Shown here: positions 20,715 through 32,000 of the stretch, in pieces | Position numbering within the stretch: the stretch's first letter is position 1 | Layout of the letters: the number at the start of each line of letters is the position of its first letter | Program-made: the position numbers and the translations under genes | The notes under the pieces: model-generated | What the model was told of the DNA's origin: nothing | What the model saw: only the letters and a program-made list of their open reading frames with translations | The model's database searches: none | From: Phytomonas francai | Lineage: Eukaryota > Euglenozoa > Kinetoplastea > Trypanosomatida > Trypanosomatidae | Assembly (NCBI GenBank): GCA_001766655.1 | Contig: MJCC01000002.1 | Coordinates: 1,336,080 to 1,400,079 of the forward strand | Length of the DNA stretch: 64,000 bases | Reading direction: 5' to 3'

Positions 20715-21962
20715 ATGAATTTTGTTGACTACGCGTTATTTCTAGAATTTTTTCTTATTGTTGGTGTCATCTGCATTTTCCCATATAAGGAGAAAAATTG
20801 GAATGCATACATGGGGGAGATAGGAGGATTTCTGGACGGCGAGCTCAACTATAGCAAACTCAAAACTAACAGCGTATTCTTGAATTGCCCTGGGGGCTTT
20901 ATTTGGATCTATGGCGCTCTCTTTTATATCACTAAAACTGGGACGGCCATTAGCTTAGCGCAAATGATTTTTTCATATGTGTACCTGATAACATTTGGAA
21001 TGGTATTATCTTTGTATCGTCGATCAAGATTTCCATGGTGGGCGTGTATATCACTTTTCGTCTCGCCTCGCATCTTAAGCACCCACTTCTTAAGCTTCTC
21101 GGATGACTGCTGGGCTATGTTTTTCTTGTATAGTGCCATCACATTGATTGCTGGTCAGAGATATTGGAAACTAGGCTGCCTCTTATATAGCATAGCAGTT
21201 TCTGTTAAAGCAAACTTGCTCTTACTTGCACCTGGTTTGCTATATGTCATGCTGCGTTCGCTTTCGTTTTTTAAAGTTTTGTATTGTTGCTTGCTGTGTA
21301 TTGTGTGGCAGCTCGTTGTAGGCTATCCCTTTATTCTATATGACTGGAGGTCGTATGTGGGAAAGGTCTTCGAATTGAGATCTGCCATCATTCCTGGCTG
21401 CCCATCCAATTTTCAGTTTTTCGGAAAATTTATATGTGAAACCCCCTATCAAACGCATGTATTTTTAACCATAGTTATGGTAAGTTGGCTTCTATTATGG
21501 AGGCTGCGGTGGAGTACACGGTGGGGCGTATTTGTGGATAATGAGAAAAAGGAGGTAGAAGGGGATGTAAAATTTCATGAGAAGGACTTCTGCAGAAGCC
21601 ATATGATAGTTCTAACTTTGTTTGAATCCAATTTGGCTGGCGTGCTGTTAGGAAGCTTGTTTCATTGCGAGTTACACATTTCCTTTTTTTATATGCTTCC
21701 TTACACTTTGTACAGTATTGAATACCCTAATTGGCTTAGGTGTGCTGTGCTAGGCCTGATCGTACAGGCCTTTGAAGTTTCACCACCTACACATGATCAG
21801 TCAATACTTTTGATGATGGGTATTATTTTGTCGATATTAGGAATTCTGTGCTTTGGAGACAATGGTGATGCTGGGCGTAAGCAAAAAAAAGGGTCTACCA
21901 AAATGATAAAGAACAAACATGACCCCGATAAGCTTTCTTTACCTAACTCATCTAAAGTATAA
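20715..21962 (+). CDS. ALG3: ALG3-type alpha-1,3-mannosyltransferase
   Basis: Multi-pass ER enzyme that transfers the sixth mannose from dolichol-phosphate-mannose onto Man5GlcNAc2-PP-dolichol on the lumenal side. The 415-residue protein has many hydrophobic segments and matches ALG3 in order: NWNAYMGEIGGFLDG (28-42), NCPGGFIWIYGALFY, ISLAQMIFSYVYL, LSIAVSVKANLLLLAPGLLY-type helices, and an ESNLAGVLLGSLFHCELHISFFYMLPYTLY-like block (family: [25 protein letters not shown]). In the family the first motif usually reads EIDWxAYM; here Asn replaces that Asp. A hydrophilic loop lies near 280-300 and a basic tail at the end. It depends on the mannose-phosphate pool made by PMM, encoded earlier in the same array. 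Confidence 0.92.
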   Translation: MNFVDYALFLEFFLIVGVICIFPYKEKNWNAYMGEIGGFLDGELNYSKLKTNSVFLNCPGGFIWIYGALFYITKTGTAISLAQMIFSYVYLITFGMVLSLYRRSRFPWWACISLFVSPRILSTHFLSFSDDCWAMFFLYSAITLIAGQRYWKLGCLLYSIAVSVKANLLLLAPGLLYVMLRSLSFFKVLYCCLLCIVWQLVVGYPFILYDWRSYVGKVFELRSAIIPGCPSNFQFFGKFICETPYQTHVFLTIVMVSWLLLWRLRWSTRWGVFVDNEKKEVEGDVKFHEKDFCRSHMIVLTLFESNLAGVLLGSLFHCELHISFFYMLPYTLYSIEYPNWLRCAVLGLIVQAFEVSPPTHDQSILLMMGIILSILGILCFGDNGDAGRKQKKGSTKMIKNKHDPDKLSLPNSSKV

Positions 21963-22845
21963 GGGCGTACGGGATGAAATAATGGGGGTGGGGAGGGGAG
22001 TGCCATTTGCTTAAATGTCCCATTCAAGATTCTTTTATGATTTCACTAAGCCCTTGGTATGGAAAAGAAAAAGAATGTCTTAACATTGATAGTATTAAAA
22101 ACAAGCTTATAGAATTATCGTTATTATTTTTTATGTATATGAAGTACTCATAAGCTCTAATAGTTACTTACTGCTGAAGTTAGCGTAACGTACCTTTCTA
22201 TTTTCTCATCCCACAGCATTCCATTTCCCCTACTTAGCTTGGATCTATGTCTACTAATTAGATTATCATTTCCTGTTATCAGTTGATTGTGTAAAAATTA
22301 TCGTTAGATTTCCTGACTTATAGGAGCTTTTCCTTCCTTTTCTTGTTGGTTTTCTTGACTGCGCCATTCAGAATTAAAGTTCCTTTCTATCCTTGGAACC
22401 TTTTCCTTTTAATTATCATTCGATCACCTACTTTACCTTATTCTTCTAAAGAGCAATAAAATAGAGAAAAAGAAAATGACAACTAAAACATGTACTGACA
22501 ATTTTAATAACATATACTGCAATGATTAAATTCAAACTTTTTGCCACTATTCAACCAATTCCCAATAGCAAGGTGCGTGTGAACTATATACATACTATAA
22601 ACCAAATTGAAAAGGAAAATTAGTAAATATACACTTTAGCTTTTAGTTACACGCGTTAGCGAAAAGACAAAGTCTTCCTAAGTGTTATTTTCTTTCCCAA
22701 CTTCCTATAGCAAACCTTACTTTTACCGCCTTCTTTGTAATCGTTTTAAATACTCACTGATTTGATCAACTTGTTTGCCCAAAGAACAACTATTGCTGTA
22801 ATACCAACATAGGCAACGATCAAATAGCCATCGTCATCGGTAAAA
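21963..22845. other. Intergenic region before the PPP phosphatase gene
   Basis: About 880 bases of AT-rich DNA with C/T-rich stretches, and no ORF of note. Confidence 0.6.
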
Positions 22846-25285
22846 ATGCGATCGCTTGGTTCTATATTTGGGATCAAGACGGACAAGACGGCGACGGAAA
22901 CGAACAAGCCGCCCTCGAAGCCCGCGGACGACCCTTCTCCGGAGGACTGCCACGACCCCCCCGGTACGTGCGTCTTGGCGCGAATCGGCCTGGGCCCCTC
23001 GGACTCGCCGAACGCGCGATACGACGAGGAGCTCCCGAGCGAGGCGGCCCTCGGGGCGGCCGAGATTCCGCTCTCGGAGGTGGTGGGTCTTTTCGGGGTG
23101 CTCCAGGGCGTCCTCCGCGGGTGCCCGGACGCGCGCGCGCGGCAGGGGGTGGTGCGGGAGGTCCGGGCGGCCTCCCTGCGGGTCGCGCGGTCGTCTTCGG
23201 GAGGGGCCGAGGGGGGAGGGGGGCCCTCGGCCGCGGTTGAGGGCCTCCTCGGCGCGATCGCGCGGGAGCCGGCGGGGCTGCGCGCGCGGCACGCCGTCGC
23301 GCTCGCGCGCTTCTGCGCGGCGCTCGAGCAGGAGCTGGAGGAGGAGGCGCTGGCCGNNNNNNNNNNNNNNNNNNNNNNNNNNNNNNNNNNNNNNNNNNNN
23401 NNNNNNNNNNNNNNNNNNNNNNNNNNNNNNNNNNNNNNNNNNNNNNNNNNNCCCCCTCGCGCGCGTCCCGGGGCTCGACCTGGTGAAGATCTACCGCAAC
23501 CTCCTCAGGGGCGGCGGCTACCTGCCGACCGCGGCCGAGGTGAACGAGATTCTGACCCGCGCCGACGGCCTCCTTCGCGAGCAGGCGAATGTCATCCTGG
23601 TGCCCCTGCCGGTGGTGGTGGTCGGGGATATTCACGGGCAGATCCGCGACTTACTCGAGCATATTCTGCCTGTTGGCGGGCCACTCGTATCGGAGGCGAA
23701 ACTGCGCGAGGCATCCGCTCAGACTGGGGATGCCGCCGTGAAGGCGTGTGAAAAGCCCGATAAAGGGCCGGCGAATTCTACCCCTACGATGAAGTCCAGG
23801 GGGCCCGGTAAGGCTGGCGGCTTAGTTCAGGAGAGGGCGAAGCGACCGAATTCGGCGTCCCGGCAGAATCCGCCTGACCCTACTTTGAACCAGAAGAAAG
23901 CCACAGCAGATCGAAAAAGCCAGAAAGACGCGATGCTTTCGGAGGACGCTTTGGGAAAGCAGCCCTCGCAGGATCCGGCGAAGGCATCTACGTATCTGTT
24001 TCTAGGAGACTACGTGGATCGTGGAAAGGGTAGCCTGCAGTGCCTATGCCTGCTTTTGGTGGCTAAGATTCTGTCGCCGGATACAGTCTTTTTGCTTCGT
24101 GGCAATCATGAGTGTTCTCTTGTGAATCGGCATTACGGCTTTCTGGAGGAGTGCCATCGGATGTATCCCATCATCAACAATCGTGTTTGCGCTTCCGTAT
24201 TTATTACCCCACCCACCGTCAATGCTGAGGGGGAATTCCTCAAACAGGATAAAGGCAAAGAAGGCGGCTCTCACGGAAGGACTTCTCCCAGCGTTGACTC
24301 GCAAAAGAAGGCAGGTAAAAAACTCGATGGGGTAATTGGGACGTGCGCAGGTAACATCGATTTGCCCCCTGCGGGCGAGGAGGAGGAAACCGAAGCCGGA
24401 AAGCTTGAGAAGGAGCAGAGCATGATAGATGCCATGGATTGGGATCTTAGTGACCACCCGCTCTGGATTGCTGCGAATAAGTTCTTCGAATGCCTACCTC
24501 TGTGCGCTGCGATTTATGAGACCGTCGAGCAAAAGGACTGCAGCCCATCTGATGGCGAAAAGGATCGTACGGCTACAGACCTCAGTGCCCCAAACAGAGA
24601 CTCGGGGCCGCCGAAGGAGTCCAATCTTGAGGCAGCAGGCAATCGATTTTTTTTGAACTCGGCACGGACTGAGGAGGATAATCGACAGATTGTGAGGGTG
24701 TGCGCGATGCATGGAGGACTTTCACCTCACATTGGAAATAGCCTCGATGGCATGATCGCTATTAATCGATTTAAGGTTATTGAGAACGGTGCGTTGGCAG
24801 ATTTAACATGGTCAGACCCCGTCCCTAATGGGGAAGGCTTATTTGATTCCAGGCATAAAGAGGTTGTTGATCCCACCGACTGCTTTACAGGGAATGATAC
24901 GAATCCGTATTTAGTATTTAAAGATAATTTTGATTTTTCAACTAAAATAGAATACACTGGCCCGCACATAGGCTTTTCACATAATGCCCGCGGTACGGGG
25001 CACACGTTTGGCGAGGACATCACCTGCTCCTTTTTAAAAACGAACAAGATAAACTACATTATTCGCGCGCATCAGTGTGTACAGAAAGGTTTTCAATGGC
25101 TTCACCAGCATCGTGTGCTCACCATTTTTTCAGCATCGAATTACTGTGGCATTGGAAACAAGGGCTCCTTCGCGATACTCGATAAACATGGTATTCCGAA
25201 GCTAATTCAGTACGGGCACACCGGAGCTACAGAGGACGATGAAATTGAAGCCGCTGCCCCTATTCCACCACGAGAATTTTTGTGA
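22846..25285 (+). CDS. PPP-family Ser/Thr protein phosphatase with long insertions (interrupted by assembly gap)
   Basis: Metal-dependent Ser/Thr phosphatase with all catalytic motifs kept: GDIHGQ (24-base block from 23624), GDYVDRG (24005-24025), RGNHE (24098-24112), HGGLSP (24710-24727), RAHQ and SASNYCGIGNKG. The spacing is unusual. About 120 codons separate GDIHG from GDYVDRG, against about 25 in PP1, and about 200 separate RGNHE from HGGLSP, against about 70. Both insertions are charged and low-complexity. The N-terminal 170 residues start at ATG 22846 (MRSLGSIFGIK) and are Ala/Arg/Gly-rich and very GC-rich. The frame of that part differs from the frame after the 95-base run of N, so the gap length is nominal; I treat both parts as one gene. 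It matches no standard PPP subfamily and may be kinetoplastid-specific. Confidence 0.8.
23357..23451. other. Assembly gap (95 N) inside the phosphatase gene
   Basis: Run of N in an extremely GC-rich block. The reading frame changes across it, so the true length differs from 95 by a non-multiple of three. Confidence 0.98.
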
Positions 25286-25370
25286 AAAAGAAACAAACAG
25301 AGATAACTCTAAAAGATGTGAAGCGAATATGCAGTAATCGAACCGCTAAAATGGAAACCCCTGTATAGGG

Positions 25371-25388
25371 GAGAGAGAGAGAGAGAGA
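25371..25388. repeat. GA dinucleotide repeat
   Basis: Nine GA units shortly after the phosphatase stop codon. Confidence 0.85.
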
Positions 25389-25880
25389 AGGAGAATACTA
25401 AGGTCTTTGGAAAGGAGGCAGAAATGGAATGAAGTAGTGCGTAAATTTTTAGCATTTCTTTTGTCTTATTAAACTATCTCATTGGATACACATTACTAAT
25501 TTTAGAGTTATGCTATGCAAATTATCATTTTCCATTTCTTATTATCCTTCCATGTGGGTGCCCGTACTTTCACTGTTTTTTATCTGATTCTATTATTCGT
25601 TACCTTGTTAATCCTTTTTTCTGCTGTGGTATCTCTTTGTGCGTGAGAAGGGGATTGCTTTCCTTTTCTTCATTGCCACCATGTCGTCGTTAGTGTACTT
25701 TTTTTTGCATGTCTAAAATTCACTATTTTAGTTTAAATTACAGCAAAACAGGTAGTTGTGATTATTTTAATCGCTTTTATTTTCATTAAAATATGTGCTC
25801 ATCGATATATCTTTAAACATAAGGTAGAAGGACATTTTTGCCTATTTTTATCCTTTTATATCACGTTGCCCTTCTCTGGA

Positions 25881-25911
25881 AGAGGAGGAAGAGGAGGAGG
25901 AGGAGGAGGGG
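25881..25911. repeat. AGG/GAA purine triplet repeat
   Basis: A purine-only tract made of AGG with some GAA, about 150 bases upstream of the ANP32-like gene. Such tracts can form triplex structures; none is proven. Confidence 0.75.
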
Positions 25912-26060
25912 GGTACAGTGTTTAAACCTTTGCCTTGTTATCTTTTAGCTTTGCATTATTTGAATCTCTTTTTTTCTCTATGAAACAGATAAGGGGGCCG
26001 TTCTCATCTAGGTTGTACTTCTGGTTACAGTGAATCGCATTATCAAACCGTTATCGCATT

Positions 26061-26819
26061 ATGGAGATTCTCAAAAAGACGGCTGCGTTTCGCATTCAGA
26101 AGCAGGTTGAAGGGCTCCAACCTAGTGAAGTCACGGAGATTTCTCTCAGTGGCGTGCCATTATTGCCAGAGCTTATTAGTCCTTACCACAGTCTTGTTCA
26201 CCTCACCCTCGTTTCGCTTAAACCCCAACTAAACTCTCTGCAATCCATTCCCCTCGGCTGCTTTCCTTCATTGCGCTTGTTGGATTTGAGTGATAATGCC
26301 GTAGTCATACCGAGTCCCCTTACTTTGGGGCTCAAAGAAACACGTGTCGCCGCTGAGAAGGGGAATCGTGACGGTGGTTCTACCCATAGCGTGGATGTTT
26401 CCACGCCAAGTAATGATACTACTGAGGGCAAATCGTGCCCGCTTGTTTGCCCTTCACTGAAGCGTCTGTTGCTACCGAATAACTCGATTACAGAGATAGA
26501 GGAGGTCAAGCGTTTGGCATTTTCCTTCCCCGAGCTTGAGGTGCTTGACCTGGTTGATAATCCTGTCGACACCCCTTCGCATTTCAGTGTTATTTTTGAG
26601 CTTTTCCAAAAGCTTGTTGCGCTAGATTCAAAAGATAACACTGGCTGCGAGGTGATAGTGGAAGACTCGGATGAATCCTCGATCGATGAAAGCAGTGAGG
26701 AGCTGGGGGGGAGTTCAGAGGAAGATAGTGATGACACTGATGATGAGGAAGACGTTTCGAGTAGTGGAACTGGAGACTCTGGTGGTTCTCCTGCAGAAAA
26801 GCGTCCGCGTATGGAATAA
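26061..26819 (+). CDS. ANP32-like acidic leucine-rich-repeat protein
   Basis: A 252-residue protein with N-terminal leucine-rich repeats and an acidic C-terminus, the layout of the ANP32 (pp32/LANP) family of nuclear phosphoproteins, which act as histone chaperones and PP2A inhibitors in animals. Repeats include FPSLRLLDLSDNAVV, CPSLKRLLLPNNSITEIEEV and FPELEVLDLVDNPV, followed by an LRR cap (ALDSKDN). Residues about 194-240 are almost wholly D, E and S. The protein ends in EKRPRME, a likely nuclear signal. A hydrophilic insertion of about 35 residues (near 95-130) separates two repeats, which is unusual for ANP32. A generic LRR protein is the alternative. Confidence 0.72.
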   Translation: MEILKKTAAFRIQKQVEGLQPSEVTEISLSGVPLLPELISPYHSLVHLTLVSLKPQLNSLQSIPLGCFPSLRLLDLSDNAVVIPSPLTLGLKETRVAAEKGNRDGGSTHSVDVSTPSNDTTEGKSCPLVCPSLKRLLLPNNSITEIEEVKRLAFSFPELEVLDLVDNPVDTPSHFSVIFELFQKLVALDSKDNTGCEVIVEDSDESSIDESSEELGGSSEEDSDDTDDEEDVSSSGTGDSGGSPAEKRPRME

Positions 26820-27191
26820 AGACAGGGTTGCAGTTCTATTAAGCGATTTAATAGAAGAGGCTTCAAAAAAGTTGACATATAAATAAAACCATCCTCAAAG
26901 GATGGTAATTTTTTTTTTACGGGGGAGGGGGGATTGTATTCGCTCCAGGACACGTATGTGGATGAACTTCATTAAAGAAATACATGGCGCGAAAATAGCG
27001 TTATTCTTTGTAGCTTGCTCACCTTTTTGAAACAATATATATAAATTTCTCGCCGTAAATCTTTCTTTTTTCTTCCTTTTTACACGCTGTTGCTTCAAAG
27101 CTCTACATATACCTGAAGAAAGGGAGAAAGGAACAAACGCACGCAAAAGGTACGAATTAAGCCTTGCTTTTTTTTTTGTACATTTGAACCG
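26820..27191. other. Intergenic region
   Basis: No gene. T/C-rich runs around 27059-27083 and 27165-27180 precede the TPR gene and are likely splice signals. Confidence 0.6.
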
Positions 27192-28298
27192 ATGCCGTCT
27201 AAAGAAGCACCTCTCCCCCCTGAGTTGGCTCAGCGAATTGATTCCCTAACTATAGTGCATAAACAATATCAAAGCGGCTCCGCTTCCACTCAGAATGGTG
27301 ATAAAAAAAGTGCTTTATCATTAATTCAAGAATGGAAAGAGGTTGGTAACCTGTGCTATGGAAATGAACGCTTTATTCCTGCAATCCGCTGCTATACAAA
27401 TGCTCTCCAACTAGCGGAGGGTGACTCTGAGCAGTGCGCCATTTTGCTCTGCAACCGTAGTGCTTCTTACTTGAAATCTATAATGTGCTCGGGATCATCC
27501 ATGGCATTGAAGGATGCAGAGAAGGTAATTGCATTACGGCCCAATTGGTACAAGGGGCACCTTCGCCTCGCAGACGCTCATTACATGCGGAAAAACTACG
27601 AAGAGGCCGAAGAAGCGTACAAGCGAGCACTGAACATAGAACCGGCCTGTACTACTGCACGAGCTTCTCTCGAATCTCTCCGTAACGATATCGAAAAGCG
27701 AGCCATAGAGAAGCAGAAGCAGGAGAGCACGATGTGGAGTTCATATGGGAAGGAAAAGGGCCTAGACACGTTTAATCGAAGCTATGACAATGGAACGCCA
27801 TTTTCGAAGTACTATGTCAACAAGGATAGCGTTAGCTCTAGCATGAATGGCTCGACGCCGACGCAATCTGTCAAATATAACTCTTCCTATTCAACATATA
27901 CCGACGCGACGACGGAGAGCGGCGCTCTTACTTTAGCGCCGGATAACGAGAGTACGGAAAATCTTGTGCGGTTATGGAAACGAGACGTGCTTGTGCGTGA
28001 AGACCGCACAGCGATGAAACCGCGCACCGTCTCCCTCAGAGATATCGACAGTAGCTCCGGGAGCACGTATAAACAACAGTTGCTTTCGACATTCCGAAAC
28101 AAGATGGCGACAGATACCCAATTTTCCTCAACCATCTCTGCGCGTATAGAGGATCAGCACCTCAGAGGTCAGAACGTGAATTATCGAGAGGCGGATAAAT
28201 ACAGAAACATTTACGAGCGCTCCACAAATGGTATTGGTCTTGCGATAACGACTGATTCGTATAAGGAGTTTAATAGTAAACGAGAGGGATACTATTAA
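27192..28298 (+). CDS. TPR-domain protein (co-chaperone-like)
   Basis: 368 residues with three tandem tetratricopeptide repeats at about 46-77, 82-115 and 116-150 (for example WKEVGNLCYGNERFIPAIRCYTNAL and KGHLRLADAHYMRKNYEEAEEAYKRAL). Residues resembling the Hsp90/Hsp70 carboxylate clamp are present (K49, N53, N88, K121, R125), so binding the C-terminal EEVD of a chaperone is plausible but inferred. The C-terminal half is Ser/Thr/Tyr-rich with no known domain; a conserved-looking end, VNYREADKYRNIYERS, suggests a functional tail. Similar to STI1-like and small TPR proteins only over the repeats. Confidence 0.75.
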   Translation: MPSKEAPLPPELAQRIDSLTIVHKQYQSGSASTQNGDKKSALSLIQEWKEVGNLCYGNERFIPAIRCYTNALQLAEGDSEQCAILLCNRSASYLKSIMCSGSSMALKDAEKVIALRPNWYKGHLRLADAHYMRKNYEEAEEAYKRALNIEPACTTARASLESLRNDIEKRAIEKQKQESTMWSSYGKEKGLDTFNRSYDNGTPFSKYYVNKDSVSSSMNGSTPTQSVKYNSSYSTYTDATTESGALTLAPDNESTENLVRLWKRDVLVREDRTAMKPRTVSLRDIDSSSGSTYKQQLLSTFRNKMATDTQFSSTISARIEDQHLRGQNVNYREADKYRNIYERSTNGIGLAITTDSYKEFNSKREGYY

Positions 28299-29009
28299 GG
28301 TGATAAAGAAGATTTAAATATATTTGTGACTTTTGAGACGAGTTCGCAGCTTTTGCTTTTAAATTATTATACACACAAGGCTCAGGGGCAGTTTAAATTT
28401 CATACGTACACGTTTAGAGTAGTAAGCACTCTTGCATAATTATTCTTTTCATTTGGCTCTATGTCAGTGATCTATATGAAGTTCTTGCCAGAACAGGCAA
28501 GTTTATCAACTACCACTAAAATTATCGAGCCAAATCCATAAATTTTACTATGTGTCATTTCCACAGTTGCATAGGTTTTAATTGTGTCCAAAAATGCTTA
28601 TGAGTATGCGTATATTTTACCGAGTAATGTATTTATGTGCTTTTAGTATATATGTGAGATTATATATCAGGTGTGCAAATGAATAGCGAATGAAAATGGG
28701 CCGAATGATAACTTCGTTTCGGTGCTTAGGACACTTTCAATTTGCAGGGATGCAGGGTGTGTGGAGGGTGAGGGGGTAGAAGAAGGAGGTTGAGGATATT
28801 GAAGGACTGCTAAAAAACATCTTAAAAACGAAACTAAATATTTACTTACTCCTTCAATCTTCTTTGATGTATTCTATCCTTTTAGAACATTTTTAATATT
28901 GCGTTGTTACATTTTTTTACTGCTATTATATACAATTTAGATATGTTTTAGTCACACATTTTTATCCTGTGGCATTACATTCTTCTATTATAATCCAATT
29001 ACAACAAAG
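28299..29009. other. Intergenic region
   Basis: AT-rich, no gene. T-rich tracts near 28905-28920 and 28955-28985 precede the next start. Confidence 0.6.
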
Positions 29010-32000
29010 ATGTTCTCATCGCAAACTGTCCCCAATGGATTATCTTGGGAGGGGACCAAACGAAGGCATCATGTTAGACTACAGTTCGTTTCACAGTCTT
29101 CGCGTTCAAAAAGTGGGAGATCCACTTCCAACGGTGTGGTAGCGACTGCGGCGCATGACGACACTGGCATGGAGGATTCCATTCATAGCTCGACTGAGTC
29201 GTTTGTTTCACACAATAGTAATCGGAATGAAGAGAACATGCAAACCAGTAGTTCAATTGCCAACGGCTCTTTTAGCTCAAGCGTTCATAGCAAGATGGAG
29301 ACAAGCCAAGCTGAAAATGCTGGTAGTTTGGGTAGCCATATACATGATTCTGGTAGGAAGGAGGAGTGTAATGGGGGGGTGGATGTCAATCATTCGCTTT
29401 CCACTACTGGTACGTGTTTAATGGCGAACGAAAAGGAAGTAGATCCAAAACGTGCTTATTTCTATTTGCCAGTCGGCTCAACACAAACGAGCAGGGAGTT
29501 TAATATCGAACATACCAGTTCACGTGAACACGGCAAACCAAGGAGTCATAGTAACGGTAGTTTTACTGACTCTGATATGGCCTCTTCGAGAAGGAAATCT
29601 GGGGAGAATATAAGATTGGTGCCGCACCCGCCATCACCTTTTTCTCCTGACGCCCTCTCGAAGGACCCGCCTTTGCCGATCAACGACAGCAATGCCCTCA
29701 AAGGAAATCCACTTACAGTGGATACACGCGTTTTCATGATGCCTGAGTACGGCGACGCTTTCCCAAAGGCGAATGTTGCTTCTCTCGTGCAGTCAGGGAT
29801 GCAGGGAAACGGAGATGATTTACCAACTGAAACATGCAGTCATACTGACACTGGCGGAACGTCAGAGAATGGAGCAGAAGGCAACGGTAGCTCCAGGAGA
29901 CATACCAATGCCGAAGCGGAAGGGCGTAAGTCCAGTTATAGCCCACAATTGGAAGATGACGGGGTTCCTGCCTATGCTTTTTTTCCACTCAATATCAACG
30001 AGCGTGACTATGTTTTGAAATGTTACGAGGAATATGGAGAAGAAATGGTAAGTGAACAGGTGTCCCATTCCCCTATTACGGATGGTGCGCTTTATCACCT
30101 CCTGGAGAAAATAGACGATACAACACAAGACGCTATTCAGAGACTTGCGAGGTTAAAGCGGTGTTTGAACCTCAATTTAGACTCCTTTCCTCATAGTAGT
30201 ACGTTGTCATCTTCACACGGTACAGAATCTTCCGCATTGCAGGTGGAACCCCATCATGCTATTACAGAAGCAGGGGTGCTACATTATGCAGGACATATCA
30301 AATTTATTAAGGCAGCGAGGCAATTTGAAAATGACGAATCTGATGGCGTTACGCGTGTTGAGGGAATTTCGCGCGACGAGGGTTGCAAGGAATCCCACAA
30401 CGGTGCAGAACCACCAAGTAGCCACAGGAGCTTGCGATGCAATTCTGCTCGCCCGCGGTCTGCCGTTACTGCACGGAGAATCCGCTGTTCATCTCTGCGA
30501 AGCTCTCACCATTCCGATGCCAAAGTTTCCTCAAGGCGGACTTCTTCGATAGTGCCGAGGCCCTTATCCGCCAAGGCTACACCGAGGTCGTCATCCGCGT
30601 CCCGAGCAAGGCGAGGCATCGCCGCAGTCAACAGCCCACCGCCGTCAAGGAAGCCCAATGAAGTGAAGCGTCCGTTTTCTCTCGGACGGCCCACCCCTCC
30701 GCGTGAGCCGTGCGCGCGTTCACGCCCGAGGACTCAGGGCCTCCCTTTAAAGCAGCTCCAAGCACGCACCATCGCCGCCGTGCCGGTGCCGGCGGGCCTG
30801 CCGAAAGGCCGCAAGGGCTCAGCTCCTTCTTTAGAGCCGGCCAAGCGCGCCGCAGAGGATCGCGCGGGGACGGAAACCCCCGACCAATCCCGTATCCTGA
30901 ACCTCTCAAGACAGGCCTCATCCTCGTCGTCGGCGGCCGCGCGGCGGCCCCCTCTGGGCGTTGCCGAGAATGCCTCGCTAAAACAACGTATCGAAACGAT
31001 GGCGTTAGTCGATTGGCAATCCATGGCTTGCGCGGCGTTCAAGAGGCTTAAGGATAACAAAGGGTGCCTTTCCATCCCCACCCTTCAGTGCGTGCTTGAG
31101 AAATTTGATCTCACTGTAGACCTCTCTTCTGTTCAAGGTATTGAAGTAGACCATGCGAAGACTAATGCGCTGAGCTTAGCAGAATTCTTATGGATTGTAG
31201 GCAGCGTTTTTGATGTGCCGCTGACACCAACTAATCACACTCATAAAGGACGCCCACACAGTGGAAGCGGGGAGTTGTGTTTCAAAATGCTTCCAATGAG
31301 GAGGCGGAGTTCGATTAAACATAGAAGCAGCAGCATTAGAAGCCTTAACGATAGTCTGGCCTCCTCTGACTATGGACCCCCCTCCGAGCGAAATACCAAC
31401 GGAACGAGAGGCCTCGCTTCGCCTGATGCGGAGTATCCTCAGATCTCGCCGAATTCCCCCATCATCGCCTTCTGTCGTGCGATTCGTTCGCAGGTGATGC
31501 TTCTCCGGAGTATGAAAGATGTCAATAGCGACTCTCGCTGTGAGACCCCTAAATCTGAAGAGGCCATGCACCGCTGTCGGCGGCAAAATGAACTTCCTTC
31601 CAAAGGCCATTCCCGAGACGCTGCGGCTGCCAAAGAACACTGGGAGGGGTACACTACTCATATGGATCCACCAATGCCTTGCGAAGCCCAAAATGACGAA
31701 TTTTTTCAGCAGCTTTCAAAACCGAAGGCACAGAGAAATAAAACTTTGGGTAGGGGTTCTCAGAGTTTGTTTTCACGGAAGCTGGCCAGAACCACCGGGT
31801 TCGATAGGGTTAACTTGTGTGGGGACATTCTTACTAGGTTGTCGCCCTACTACAGCCCTCAACACATTTTAGGGCAACGTTTTTCTCCGAGACGCTCAAG
31901 AAAACTCTATAATGCTGTCTTGGAGGTGCGTGAGGATGAATATCAAGATAGAAGTCATCTTTTCTTTCCCAATTATCGAATCCCATCTTCTAGGTTGTCT

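Larger units (their letters stand above)
25286..26060. other. Intergenic region before the ANP32-like gene
   Basis: T-rich DNA with simple repeats (GA at 25371-25388, purine triplets at 25881-25911). No gene seen. Confidence 0.6.

Noticed and set aside
22856..23356. Alternative reading frame of the phosphatase N-terminus that is continuous with the catalytic part across the N gap
   Set aside because: Its protein is an Arg/Ser-rich out-of-frame reading of GC-rich DNA; the frame starting at ATG 22846 gives a normal start. The frame change is attributed to the arbitrary gap length.
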